Assembly (NCBI GenBank): GCA_021790795.1
Contig: JAJYFU010000009.1
Location: 1 to 51,910 of the forward strand
DNA from: Pseudomonadota bacterium
GTDB taxonomy: Bacteria; Pseudomonadota; Gammaproteobacteria; Steroidobacterales; Steroidobacteraceae
Reading direction: 5' to 3'
DNA: 51,910 nt
The notes below the pieces were generated by a model. It was not told where the DNA came from, searched no databases, and saw only the letters and a program-made list of their open reading frames with translations. Position 1 is the first letter of the stretch. Each line of letters opens with the position of its first letter. Made by a program: the position numbers and the translations under genes. Below are positions 15,987 to 24,453 of the stretch, one piece after another.

Positions 15987-17450
15987 ATGAGGACTGGACA
16001 CGGCTGTGAGGTCCCCCGCGGGAATCGGGGACGCGGCGGGACCGAGGCGCGTGGTTCGGCGACGGAGTCTGAGGGCGGTCCGGTCGACGGCCGCGCCGCG
16101 GCGCTGTGGACGCTCGCTTGCGCCGTGTGCATCCTGCTGACGTCGTGCGCCTCGTTCCGGCCCGAGCCCATCAGTCTGCGCGCCAATGCCCGGCGCTTCG
16201 CGGCCAGGACCCTGCACAATCCCAGGCTCGGGGCTTATCTGGCGGCGATGGGTCGGCCGCCCCGGGCCCGCTGGGGGTTTCGCCGTCTGACCTATGTTGC
16301 CGTATTCGAGCGGCCGCAGCTGACGATCGCGAACGCCCGGTACCGGGCCGCCCTGGGAAGACTGCGGATCGCCGAGCAGATCGACAACCCCGTGATCGGC
16401 ATCAGCACCGCATACAACGCATCGGTGCCGCTGCCGACACCGTGGTCGGTGGGACCGCTCTTCAGCTTTCTCATTCAGAACTTCTACAGCAAGGACGCGT
16501 TGATTGGCGCGGCGCGCCAGAATGTCCTGGCGGCCCGCGAGGCCATCGACAGCGTCGCCTGGGAGGAGCGAAAGGCCGTGTACGATGCGCTCCTGGGGCT
16601 GTGGGCGGCCCGGCGCACCACGACGTTGTACCGGCGGCAAGCCGCTCTCGACCGCTCGATCACCCGCGCGGTAGAGGAGCGATATCGGATCGGTACGGCA
16701 TCGGCCACCGCGCTGACCACCGCCGATCTGAATGCCGAGCGGGCCGCGTTCCGCTGGCATCAGGCGCAACTCGCGGCGGCGCTGGCAACGGCTCAATTGG
16801 CCGGCGTCGTCGGATTGCCGTCCGCGGCATTGACCGATGTCAGACTGAGCTTCGCGATATTCCGCCAGCTGCGCGCGCCGGCGGCGCTCGATGCGGACGA
16901 GCAGGTCGCGCTCATCGAGCGGCCCGCGGTGAGGCAGGCGCTCGCGCAATACAATGCCGCGCAATATCGTCTGCAGGCGGCGGTCGACGGTCTGACCAAC
17001 GGCGTGAAAATCGCGCCCGGCTACGTCGACAGCCAGCAGACAGACAACTATCTGCTGGCGCTGAAGGCGCATGCGCCGCTGTTCAATCAGCACCAGGGTC
17101 AGATCGCCGTGGCGCGCGCCGAGCGGCATCGGGCCGCCGCGCAGCTCAAATTCGTCCAGGAAAGCGTCTTCAGCCAGATCGAGCGCGCGGTCGTCTATTG
17201 GCACGAAAGCGGGACGGCCACGGAAGCGTCCCGGCGGGCCCTGCGATCCGCCGAGCGCGAACTTGCGGCCTCCCGAGAGGCGTACCGGGCCGGCGTCATC
17301 GGCGAGGTTCGCCTCTTGGGTGTCCGGCTGCAGGTGCTGAGCGCCCGCATACAGCTCCTCAGTGCCGAGAAGGAGCATTACGCGGCGAGCGGCGATCTTA
17401 TGACGGCCTTGCACCGGAAGCTGTGGAAAATCCGCAATGCGACTGGATAG
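15987..17450 (+). CDS. TolC/CzcC-family outer membrane efflux lipoprotein
   Basis: 487 residues. A hydrophobic segment at 38-53 ends in the lipobox 'LLTSC' (Cys54), so the mature protein is probably an N-acylated lipoprotein, as in CusC/OprM-type outer membrane factors. The rest is long amphipathic helix with heptad-like Ala/Leu/Arg periodicity in two repeats (for example 'YDALLGLWAARRTTTLYRRQ' and 'RALRSAERELAASREAYRAG'), the layout of TolC trimers that form the outer exit duct. The N-terminus before the signal is unusually long (about 37 Gly/Arg-rich residues); no closer in-frame start codon was found. The gene overlaps the next by 14 bases and is first in a three-gene tripartite efflux operon. 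Confidence 0.85.
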   Translation: MRTGHGCEVPRGNRGRGGTEARGSATESEGGPVDGRAAALWTLACAVCILLTSCASFRPEPISLRANARRFAARTLHNPRLGAYLAAMGRPPRARWGFRRLTYVAVFERPQLTIANARYRAALGRLRIAEQIDNPVIGISTAYNASVPLPTPWSVGPLFSFLIQNFYSKDALIGAARQNVLAAREAIDSVAWEERKAVYDALLGLWAARRTTTLYRRQAALDRSITRAVEERYRIGTASATALTTADLNAERAAFRWHQAQLAAALATAQLAGVVGLPSAALTDVRLSFAIFRQLRAPAALDADEQVALIERPAVRQALAQYNAAQYRLQAAVDGLTNGVKIAPGYVDSQQTDNYLLALKAHAPLFNQHQGQIAVARAERHRAAAQLKFVQESVFSQIERAVVYWHESGTATEASRRALRSAERELAASREAYRAGVIGEVRLLGVRLQVLSARIQLLSAEKEHYAASGDLMTALHRKLWKIRNATG

Positions 17451-18366
17451 AGCGTTCAGGGGTGCCGCGGTCCTGACGATCGCCGCGGTTGCCGGCCGCG
17501 CTCACGCCGGAACGGTGACGCTGCGCGCGCAGGCTCTTCAGCGGCGCGCTGTCGTCGTCCGCGACATCACGGCGCATCGGGAGCGTCCCGCTCGGTACGT
17601 CTACGGCCGCGCCGTCTGGCTCGGCCCACTCGTCGCCGCGGTCGGCGCGATCCGCGGCGACCGCGCGGTCGCCAGGCTCGACGCCACGATGCTGACCGAG
17701 ACACGGGCGCTGTATCGGGCGCCGTATCACATATCCGCGCAGAAGCTGGCGCAGGCGCAGGCGAGGGCCGCCGAGGCGCAAGCAAAACTCAACAGCGCGG
17801 TCGGCGTGCTGCATGCGCGCTACGGCGAACGGTTCGCGGCCGCGTTGCTCAGCGACCGGCGGCTGGTCGCGCGCATCGGCGCCGGGACCGTGTCCGTGGT
17901 CGAGGCGATGGTGCCCTATCCGGTGTTGCAGCACCCGCCGCGAATCGCGACGGCGCGCATCGACGGCGGAGCGAATGTCCGCGGCCGCACCGTGACGCTG
18001 AGGTTTCTGGGGGTCGGGGGACAGGTGCCCTCCGGCATGATCGGCCAGTCGCTGTACTATCTCGGCCCCGCGTTGCAGGCGGGCACGATGCTGCGCGTCG
18101 ACCTGCGGCTCGGCGCGCGCCCGACGCGCACATTGCGGCTGCCCGTCTCGGCGCTGATTTTCGACGGCCGCAAAGCCATCGCCTTCCGCAGGATCGCGCC
18201 GCACCGGTTCCGGAGCTTTCCAGTCTCGGAGGCGCGGCCCTTCTACAGCGGCGGGCACGTTGCCGGCTACCAGAGCGCGTGGAGCGGGCGCGCGCGCGTG
18301 CCGATCGTGGTCGAGGGCGCGGGCCTGTTGTGGTCGCTGCTCGCGAGAGCCGTCGGGAGGCGGTGA
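17437..18366 (+). CDS. Periplasmic adaptor-like subunit of RND efflux system (divergent)
   Basis: 309 residues with a signal peptide (likely cut after 'AHA', residue 24). The C-terminal half reads like a membrane-fusion/adaptor protein: 'LRVDLRLGARPTRTLRLPVSALIFDGRKAIAF' style barrel strands, and a terminal 'RVPIVVEGAGLLWSLLARA' that matches the end of CusB-type adaptors. The N-terminal half is short. A single helical segment ('ISAQKLAQAQARAAEAQAKL') stands for the usual helical hairpin, and a normal biotinyl-lipoyl block is hard to see. It should bridge the inner-membrane pump and the TolC-like duct. It overlaps the upstream gene by 14 bases and abuts the pump gene with no gap, so stoichiometric expression is likely. 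No His/Met metal cluster of the CusB type is apparent. Confidence 0.7.
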   Translation: MRLDRAFRGAAVLTIAAVAGRAHAGTVTLRAQALQRRAVVVRDITAHRERPARYVYGRAVWLGPLVAAVGAIRGDRAVARLDATMLTETRALYRAPYHISAQKLAQAQARAAEAQAKLNSAVGVLHARYGERFAAALLSDRRLVARIGAGTVSVVEAMVPYPVLQHPPRIATARIDGGANVRGRTVTLRFLGVGGQVPSGMIGQSLYYLGPALQAGTMLRVDLRLGARPTRTLRLPVSALIFDGRKAIAFRRIAPHRFRSFPVSEARPFYSGGHVAGYQSAWSGRARVPIVVEGAGLLWSLLARAVGRR

Positions 18367-21300
18367 GTGGCCGCCTTGCGGACGCTGGTTCGGTTCTGCC
18401 TGCGGTATCGCTACGCCGTCGTCCTGGTCGCCGCCGGATTGTGCATCCTGGCGTTCTTCGATGTCAGGAACACCGCCGTCCGGGTGTTTCCCTCGTTCGA
18501 GCCGCCGGTCGTCAAGGTCATCACGCGCGTTCCCGGTCTCTCGCCGCGGGGCATCGAGCTGTCCGTCACCGACATGCTGGAGCAGGGGCTCACGGGCCTG
18601 TCCGGCCTGCGGGCCACGGTGTCGCGGTCGCAACCGGGGGTGTCGATCATCACCCTGATCTTCCGCAGTCATACCCGTGTCGCGCTGGATCGCAAAGCGG
18701 TCGCCGCGCGCCTGTCGGAACTGACTCCGACTCTGCCTCCCGAGGCCGTTCCGCACATCGAGAGGCTCACCTCCATGGTGGGCGTGGCGGCGGAGATTGG
18801 CGTTCTCGGCACAGGAATTTCGCCGTTGACGGTTGGCCGGCTCGTCGAGACGCGGATCGTACCGGAGCTGGAAGCGACCGCGGGCGTGGCGAAGGTGGAC
18901 GTGTACGGCGCGGCCACGCCGGTCATCGCCGTCGAGCCGCACGTGTCGGCGATGCTCGCGACCGGGATCGGCTGGGGGCACCTCGCCAAGGCGGCTCATC
19001 AAGCCAGCGCCGTTTTGGGCCTCGGCGCCGTGACGTCGCCCAATCAGCGCATCCTGGTTGAAGGGCATGGACAGACCCTCACGAGCGCCGCGCTCGCCGA
19101 CAGCGTCATCGGCCAGCACGACGGCCGGCCGCTCACGATGGGGATGGTGGCGCGGGTGGTCACCACCGCGGCGCCGCGCGTCGGCGCCGCGCTGATCGGC
19201 AATCGGCCGGGCGTGGTTCTGGTGGTCTGGGCGCAGCATGGCGCCGCGACATCGGCGGTCGCCGCGCGCGTGCAGCGCAAAGTACGGCGGCTGCGCATGG
19301 AGCTGCGCGGCCGGCACATTCTCATCCGCTCCCATGCCTTCGTCCCCGCGGCGTTCAGCCGGGTGGCCGTCGCGAACGTGCTGCGCCTGGTGCTGCTCGG
19401 GGCGGTGGGGATTCTGCTGATCCTCGCGCTGGCGTTGCGCGACTGGCGGATGATCGCCGTGGCCTACATGCCGATCATCGTGTCCGTTCTCGGGACTCTG
19501 GCGGCACTGCATTTCTCCGGCGTTCCGCTCAATACGCTCGGCCTGTCGGGCCTTGCGATCGCTCTGGCGGAGATCGTCCACGACTCGGTGGCGGACGGCA
19601 TCACCATCCAGCGCAGGCTCCTGCAGGAACCCGGCGCGGACAGCGTGCCGCGCAAGCTGCAGGTCATCGGGGATGCGGCCGTGGCGATACGCTCGAAGGC
19701 CGTGATCTGCGCGCTCGTGACCTCTATTCTGTTCGTGCCGATCGTTCTGTTGCCGGGATTTCCGGGCGAGCTGTTCGGGCCGGTCGCAATCACCTACATC
19801 ATCGCGATCGTGACGTCCGTCGCGGTCAATCTCGCATTCAGCCCCGCTCTGGCCGGAATTCTGCTGGCCGATGTCGGTCCTGGCCGGGCCCCGCCCGACC
19901 CTCCGCGGGCGGTGCGGCGGCTGTATCAGTGGTTGATACAGCCCGCGAAGCTCCTGATGTGGGTGGAGGCGGGCATCGCCGCGGTGTTGTTCGCTGTCAT
20001 TGCCGGCAGTATCCCCTTCCTGCGTGTGGGGTTGCTGCCGACTTTCAGCCAGCGGGCGCTGGTGGTGCACCTGCGAACGGCGCCCGGAACATCCCTCGGC
20101 CAGACGGAGCGGATCGTCGGCGCCTATGTCGCCAGACTGCGTGGCCTGCCCGGCGTTCAGCATGTCATCGCTCTGGTCGGTCGCGGCCGGCCCAGCGACC
20201 ACTCGACGGACGTCAACCGCGCGGCTCTGGATGTCACGACGGCCAGCAACGCGCCGCAGGCGATTCATTCGATGGAAGCGGCGATCATGCGGGCGCTCGC
20301 GTGTCCGCCGGCCCTGGACTGCGCGGTGAGCACGTTCATGGATGAGAGGATGCGCCGGACGCTGCCGGGCTACACGGCTCCGCTGGCGATGTCCCTGACG
20401 GGCGTCGCGGGCGCGGCGATCAGGACGGAGGCGGTGCGGCTCGAGCGGGAGATTCGCCGGATGCCCTCGGTCCGCAAGGCTACCCTGGACCCAACGCTGC
20501 GGCGGCGCACCATCATCCGGATCAGGCCCGAGCGCTCGGCGATGGCGCAGTACGGCGTAACGTCACGCGCCGTGCTGAGCACGGTCGCCGCGGCTTATCC
20601 GGGTCGGCGGGTCGCGAGCGTGTACGTGCGCGACTATCGCGAGCCGGTGGAGCTGCTCGCGACGCGCCGCGAGCGAGGCGACGCCATGGCGCTGGAGCGC
20701 ACGCCGATTCGGGCCGACGACGGGCGCCTGGTGCCCCTGGAGCTCGTCGCCCGTGTCGGCTTCAGACGCGCGGTGGGGACGATCGCCCAGAAGGACGGGG
20801 AGCGGGTTCAGCGTCTGTTGGTCTGGCCGCGCCGAGGGTACACGGTGCCGGGCGTCAGGCGGCGGATCGCGGGGCTGGCGGGCGCGCGCGGGTCGGCGAT
20901 GGCGCCGACGGTGAGTTTCACGGGGATCTCCCAGGTCGTTTCCCGGGCGGCGCGCGCGGTCATCGTGCGCGCGGCCATCGCCCTGATGGTCGTGGTCTTC
21001 TTGCTGTGGGTGCTGCTCACCGAGGCGCGGGCGGTGGCGATGTTGTCGCTGGGGCTGCCGGTCGCGGTTTCCGGCGGCATCGCGATGATCTGGCTGTTTC
21101 TGCACGGCACGGCCAATTTCGCGGTATTGATCGGACTGGTTGCGCTGTTCGGCATCGCGTTGCGCAACGGCCTGCTGTTGGTTTTTTATTATCGCACCCT
21201 GTCCCCCGGCGGCGAGTCGGGAATAACCGTGGAGAAGGCGCGCGCGATCGCGGTGGAGATGCTGCCGGTGGTCCTGGTCACCGCGTCGGTCGCGATCATG

Positions 21301-21477
21301 GGCCTGTTGCCTTTGGCGGTGTACGGCGGCACGGCGGGCGACGAGATCGCCGGACCGCTGGCCGTCGTCATCATCGGCGGCCTGGGCACGGGCGCCATCC
21401 TCACCGCGCTGGCGTTGCCGCGGATGTTACCGCGGATCCTGCACGTGGGCCGCATGCGGCGGCGCGAGGATGTCTAG
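18367..21477 (+). CDS. HME-like RND efflux pump permease with atypical proton-relay motif
   Basis: 1036 residues in the RND layout: a first transmembrane helix near 15-32, a large periplasmic domain, a helix block near 335-500, a second single helix near 535, a second porter domain, and a final helix block near 865-1025. 'VFPSFEPPVVKVITRVPGLSP' near the start is the heavy-metal (CzcA/CusA) subfamily style. In the helix 4 region, where CusA reads 'AIAIGAMVDAAIVMIEN', this protein reads 'AIALAEIVHDSVADGIT'. CusA's essential Asp405 is therefore His405, with Asp406, Asp410 and Glu402 nearby, and the Glu-Asn pair is lost. The final helices keep 'GLVALFGIALRNGLLLVFYY'. The GTG start directly follows the adaptor stop. 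Substrate is unknown; a metal, drug or lipid-like compound are all possible. Confidence 0.85.
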   Translation: MAALRTLVRFCLRYRYAVVLVAAGLCILAFFDVRNTAVRVFPSFEPPVVKVITRVPGLSPRGIELSVTDMLEQGLTGLSGLRATVSRSQPGVSIITLIFRSHTRVALDRKAVAARLSELTPTLPPEAVPHIERLTSMVGVAAEIGVLGTGISPLTVGRLVETRIVPELEATAGVAKVDVYGAATPVIAVEPHVSAMLATGIGWGHLAKAAHQASAVLGLGAVTSPNQRILVEGHGQTLTSAALADSVIGQHDGRPLTMGMVARVVTTAAPRVGAALIGNRPGVVLVVWAQHGAATSAVAARVQRKVRRLRMELRGRHILIRSHAFVPAAFSRVAVANVLRLVLLGAVGILLILALALRDWRMIAVAYMPIIVSVLGTLAALHFSGVPLNTLGLSGLAIALAEIVHDSVADGITIQRRLLQEPGADSVPRKLQVIGDAAVAIRSKAVICALVTSILFVPIVLLPGFPGELFGPVAITYIIAIVTSVAVNLAFSPALAGILLADVGPGRAPPDPPRAVRRLYQWLIQPAKLLMWVEAGIAAVLFAVIAGSIPFLRVGLLPTFSQRALVVHLRTAPGTSLGQTERIVGAYVARLRGLPGVQHVIALVGRGRPSDHSTDVNRAALDVTTASNAPQAIHSMEAAIMRALACPPALDCAVSTFMDERMRRTLPGYTAPLAMSLTGVAGAAIRTEAVRLEREIRRMPSVRKATLDPTLRRRTIIRIRPERSAMAQYGVTSRAVLSTVAAAYPGRRVASVYVRDYREPVELLATRRERGDAMALERTPIRADDGRLVPLELVARVGFRRAVGTIAQKDGERVQRLLVWPRRGYTVPGVRRRIAGLAGARGSAMAPTVSFTGISQVVSRAARAVIVRAAIALMVVVFLLWVLLTEARAVAMLSLGLPVAVSGGIAMIWLFLHGTANFAVLIGLVALFGIALRNGLLLVFYYRTLSPGGESGITVEKARAIAVEMLPVVLVTASVAIMGLLPLAVYGGTAGDEIAGPLAVVIIGGLGTGAILTALALPRMLPRILHVGRMRRREDV

Positions 21478-21504
21478 GGCCGCGACGGGTGTTGTCCGCG
21501 GCCC
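21477..21504 (+). terminator. Strong hairpin at the end of the RND pump gene
   Basis: GGGCCGCG (21477-21484) and CGCGGCCC (21497-21504) form a perfect eight-base stem with a 12-base loop, starting at the last base of the stop codon. There is no T-tract after it, so it may stabilise the mRNA 3' end or assist Rho rather than act as an intrinsic terminator. Confidence 0.3.
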
Positions 21505-21656
21505 GGTTCGCGCCGGCGGGCCGAGGGCCCGAAGTGTTGACGAATCGCGACATGTCGGGCGCGCGGCGGCGGGAATCGTGACGTATCCCTCGCGCTCGTT
21601 CTAAAGTATGCCCCAGAACGGAGGTCGAGCCCGCCGTCACCGCGCAGGAGGAAGTC

Positions 21657-23618
21657 ATGTCGCAGGTCCATGCAGCCACCCAGCCGGGGACGCTCGGTTC
21701 GTATGATCTGAGCGAGCGCCTCGGAATCGGCGGCCTGGGCGAAGTCTGGCGGGCCTACGATCGGGCGCGGGGCGTCGAAGTGGCCGTGAAGATACTCGCC
21801 GGGGATCGGGCCGCGTCGGCGGCGGCTTGGGCGGCGCTCGAGCGCGAGCATGCCGTCGCCGGGATGCTGCACCACCCGGGGATTCTGCAGGTGCAGCCGC
21901 CCGAGCGCATCGAGGGGCGCGCGGTGCTGCCGATGGAGCTCGCCGATGGCGGGGATCTCGCCGAGCTGCGCGGCCGAGGATATCTGCACATCGTTCCGGT
22001 GCTGCTCGAGGTCGCCGCGGCGCTTCAGTACGCGCACGAGCGCGGGGTGGTGCACAGGGATCTGAAGCCGGGCAACATCCTGTTCGACCGCCGCGGGCGG
22101 GTGAAGCTCGCCGATTTCGGGAGCGCCGCCGTGCTGTCGCACGGCCGCGCGGATCCGGCCGGTGCGGCCGGCGGCGAGATGTCGCCCTTCAGTGCCAGTC
22201 CCGAGCAACTGCGCGGCGAGCCGGCGCGTCCCGCCGACGACATCTACGGTCTGGGCGCCGTGGCCTACGATCTGCTGGCGGGCCGGCCGCCGTACTTTCC
22301 TCACTTCGATGCCGCGCGGATCCAAGCCGGACCGGTGCCCCGGCTGGTGCCGCTGCAGCCGGCCCCGGTACGCCTGATCAATCTGATCCTGTGGATGCTC
22401 GCGGCGCGCGCCGAGAACCGGCCCACCCTGCCGCAGGTGACCGATGAGCTCGAGGCGAGCCTGAACACCACGTCGGCGCTCGATCCCGCGAAAGACTTCG
22501 CTCGCCGGCCGACGCAACGAGTCCCGGTCGAGCGACCGGTGGATGTCGAGCCCGAGCCGTCCATCGCGGTCGAGCCCGAGCCGTCCCTGGCGGCCGAGCC
22601 CGCCCCGATGTCCGTGGACGACGACTTGAGCCTGACCCTCGATGAATTCCCGCAGGACCGCGGGCTGTCCGTTGCGCGGTATGGCGAACCGCCGAGACCC
22701 CGTCGTCTGCGCTACCTGCTGGTCGGTCTGGTGTGCGGCGCGGCGCTCGGGGTGGGCGCGCTGCAATGGCTGTCGCGTCAAGGCTTGACCGGCAGCCCGC
22801 TGCACGTGCTGTCGGCGACGCTGTTCGGCGCTCCCATCGAGCGGCCGCCCGTGGATCCTGTGCGGCGGGCGGGCCCACGGCCGATCGTGCGGCCGGCTCC
22901 GTCTCCTCCATCCGGTTTGGCCGCATTGGGCCGCCTGGTGGCGCAGCGCGCCGGATTCAACCAGCAGTTGAGCTTCCTCGCGGCGCGTGGGGCGTCGACC
23001 TGGGATGCGGCCGATTTCGCGGCGGCCAGGGCCGAGGCGCTCGATACCAGCCGCGCCGAGGAAGTGGGCGACATCGCGGCGACGCGCCGGCATTGGCGGC
23101 TCGCCGAGCGTTCGCTCGCGGAGCTGGAACGCGAGGCACCGCGCGCGCTGGCGGCGGAGTTGGCGGCGGGCCGCAGCGCGCTGGCGGCCGGACACCGCGG
23201 CGCGGCTGCCCGAGCGTTTGCGCTCGCCCGGCGTATCGATCCGGCGAACCGGCGCGCCGTCGCGGGTGAGCGGCAGGTTCGGTTGCTGGCGGCCCTCGCG
23301 CCGCTGATGAGCGACGCTCGGCGCGCGGAACAAGCCCACGACTATGCGCGCGCCGCACGCGATGTCAGGCAGGTGCTGGCGCGCGACCCGGGGTACGCTG
23401 CGGCGAAAGCCGCTCTGGCCCAAGTCCACGCCGCGTTTGCGCGCGCCGGCTACGCGAAGGCGGAGCGCGCGGGCGTCGCGGCATTTGCGGGCGGCCGGCT
23501 GTTTCAGGCGCAGGCCGACTTCCAGCAGGCGCTGGTCTTCCGCTCCCACGGCATCGAGGCGACCAAGGGGCTCGAAGAGGTGAACGCCGCTCTGCGCGAG
23601 CGGGCGGCCTTGCCGTAG
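21657..23618 (+). CDS. Membrane-anchored Hanks-type Ser/Thr protein kinase with C-terminal helical-repeat region
   Basis: 653 residues. Kinase domain at about 15-275: glycine loop 'LGIGGLGEVWRAYD', ATP-binding Lys45 in 'VAVKIL', catalytic Asp135 in 'VHRDLKPGNILF', metal-binding Asp153 in 'LADFGSA', and 'ASPEQLRGE'. All key residues are present, so it should be active. A Pro/Glu-rich linker with two near-identical 'VEPEPS' units follows. One transmembrane helix lies near 350-372 ('YLLVGLVCGAALGVGALQWL'). An Ala/Arg-rich, probably TPR-like extracytoplasmic region runs to the end ('YARAARDVRQVLARDPGYAAAKAAL'). The kinase therefore faces the cytoplasm and the repeats the periplasm. Targets are unknown; the FHA protein earlier in the window is the kind of domain that reads such marks. 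The start has a strong GGAGGA at ideal spacing. The stop is four bases from that of convergent dapD. Confidence 0.9.
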   Translation: MSQVHAATQPGTLGSYDLSERLGIGGLGEVWRAYDRARGVEVAVKILAGDRAASAAAWAALEREHAVAGMLHHPGILQVQPPERIEGRAVLPMELADGGDLAELRGRGYLHIVPVLLEVAAALQYAHERGVVHRDLKPGNILFDRRGRVKLADFGSAAVLSHGRADPAGAAGGEMSPFSASPEQLRGEPARPADDIYGLGAVAYDLLAGRPPYFPHFDAARIQAGPVPRLVPLQPAPVRLINLILWMLAARAENRPTLPQVTDELEASLNTTSALDPAKDFARRPTQRVPVERPVDVEPEPSIAVEPEPSLAAEPAPMSVDDDLSLTLDEFPQDRGLSVARYGEPPRPRRLRYLLVGLVCGAALGVGALQWLSRQGLTGSPLHVLSATLFGAPIERPPVDPVRRAGPRPIVRPAPSPPSGLAALGRLVAQRAGFNQQLSFLAARGASTWDAADFAAARAEALDTSRAEEVGDIAATRRHWRLAERSLAELEREAPRALAAELAAGRSALAAGHRGAAARAFALARRIDPANRRAVAGERQVRLLAALAPLMSDARRAEQAHDYARAARDVRQVLARDPGYAAAKAALAQVHAAFARAGYAKAERAGVAAFAGGRLFQAQADFQQALVFRSHGIEATKGLEEVNAALRERAALP

Positions 23619-23622
23619 TGGA

Positions 23623-24453
23623 CTACTCCGCTCTCAACAGCTCGTTGATTGACGTCTTGGCGCGCGTCCTGGCGTCGACGCGCTTGACGATCACCGCGCA
23701 GGCGAGGGCGTAGCGACCGTCGGGCGAGGGCAGCGTACCGGGAACGACCACCGAGCCGGCCGGAACGCGCCCGTAGAGGATCTGACCGCTGGCGCGGTCG
23801 TAGATGCGCGTGCTCTGTCCGATGAACACACCCATGGAGATCACCGAGCCGGTCTCGACGACCACGCCCTCGACGATCTCGGAGCGCGCGCCGATGAAGC
23901 ACTCGTCCTCGACGATGGTGGGGCTCGCCTGCAGCGGCTCGAGCACCCCGCCGATACCGACCCCGCCGGACAGATGCACGTTGCGGCCGATCTGCGCGCA
24001 CGAGCCCACGGTGGCCCAGGTGTCGACCATGGCGCCGGAATCGATGTAGGCGCCGATGTTGACATAGCTCGGCATCAGCACGGTGTTCGGCGCAACGTAG
24101 GCGCCCTTGCGCACCACGGCGTGTGGCACGATGCGCGTTGCCCCCGAGCGCAGTTGCTCGGCGGTGGCCTGCGCGTACTTCAACGGCACTTTGTCGTAGA
24201 AGCGGGTGAAGCCGGCGTCGACCACGCTGTTCTCGCGCGTGCGGAAGTAAAGCAGCACCGCCTTCTTCAGCCACTCGTTGACCACCCAGTGCCCGTCGCG
24301 GCGTTCCGCGACTCGGGCGCGCCCGCAATCGAGCGCCCCGATGCACTCATCGAGCTGGGCCGCGAGGCCCGCGGGCATCTTGTCCGGGCCGAGCTCGGCG
24401 CGGCGCTCGAAGGCCGCCTCGATAGCGGCCTGGAGTGTGGTGATCCGGGTCAT
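23623..24453 (-). CDS. dapD: 2,3,4,5-tetrahydropyridine-2,6-dicarboxylate N-succinyltransferase DapD
   Basis: Left-handed parallel beta-helix succinyltransferase that commits tetrahydrodipicolinate to the succinylase branch of lysine synthesis. 276 residues (E. coli has 274). The N-terminal helical domain is followed by hexapeptide repeats ('[28 protein letters not shown]' region, '[16 protein letters not shown]', '[26 protein letters not shown]'). The ending '[11 protein letters not shown]' is typical. The ATG overlaps the dapC stop by four bases, so dapC and dapD are translationally coupled. Confidence 0.97.
   Translation of the reverse strand: MTRITTLQAAIEAAFERRAELGPDKMPAGLAAQLDECIGALDCGRARVAERRDGHWVVNEWLKKAVLLYFRTRENSVVDAGFTRFYDKVPLKYAQATAEQLRSGATRIVPHAVVRKGAYVAPNTVLMPSYVNIGAYIDSGAMVDTWATVGSCAQIGRNVHLSGGVGIGGVLEPLQASPTIVEDECFIGARSEIVEGVVVETGSVISMGVFIGQSTRIYDRASGQILYGRVPAGSVVVPGTLPSPDGRYALACAVIVKRVDARTRAKTSINELLRAE

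Noticed and set aside
17398-20268. 956-residue minus-strand ORF opposite the efflux operon
   Set aside because: It mirrors three genes with clear motifs and signals. The translation is Arg/Gly/Asp/His-rich with no domain, as expected of a GC-rich shadow frame.
22540-22600. Short tandem repeat that could suggest a CRISPR or satellite
   Set aside because: It is a two-unit repeat encoding 'VEPEPS' in the kinase linker, in frame and without spacers.
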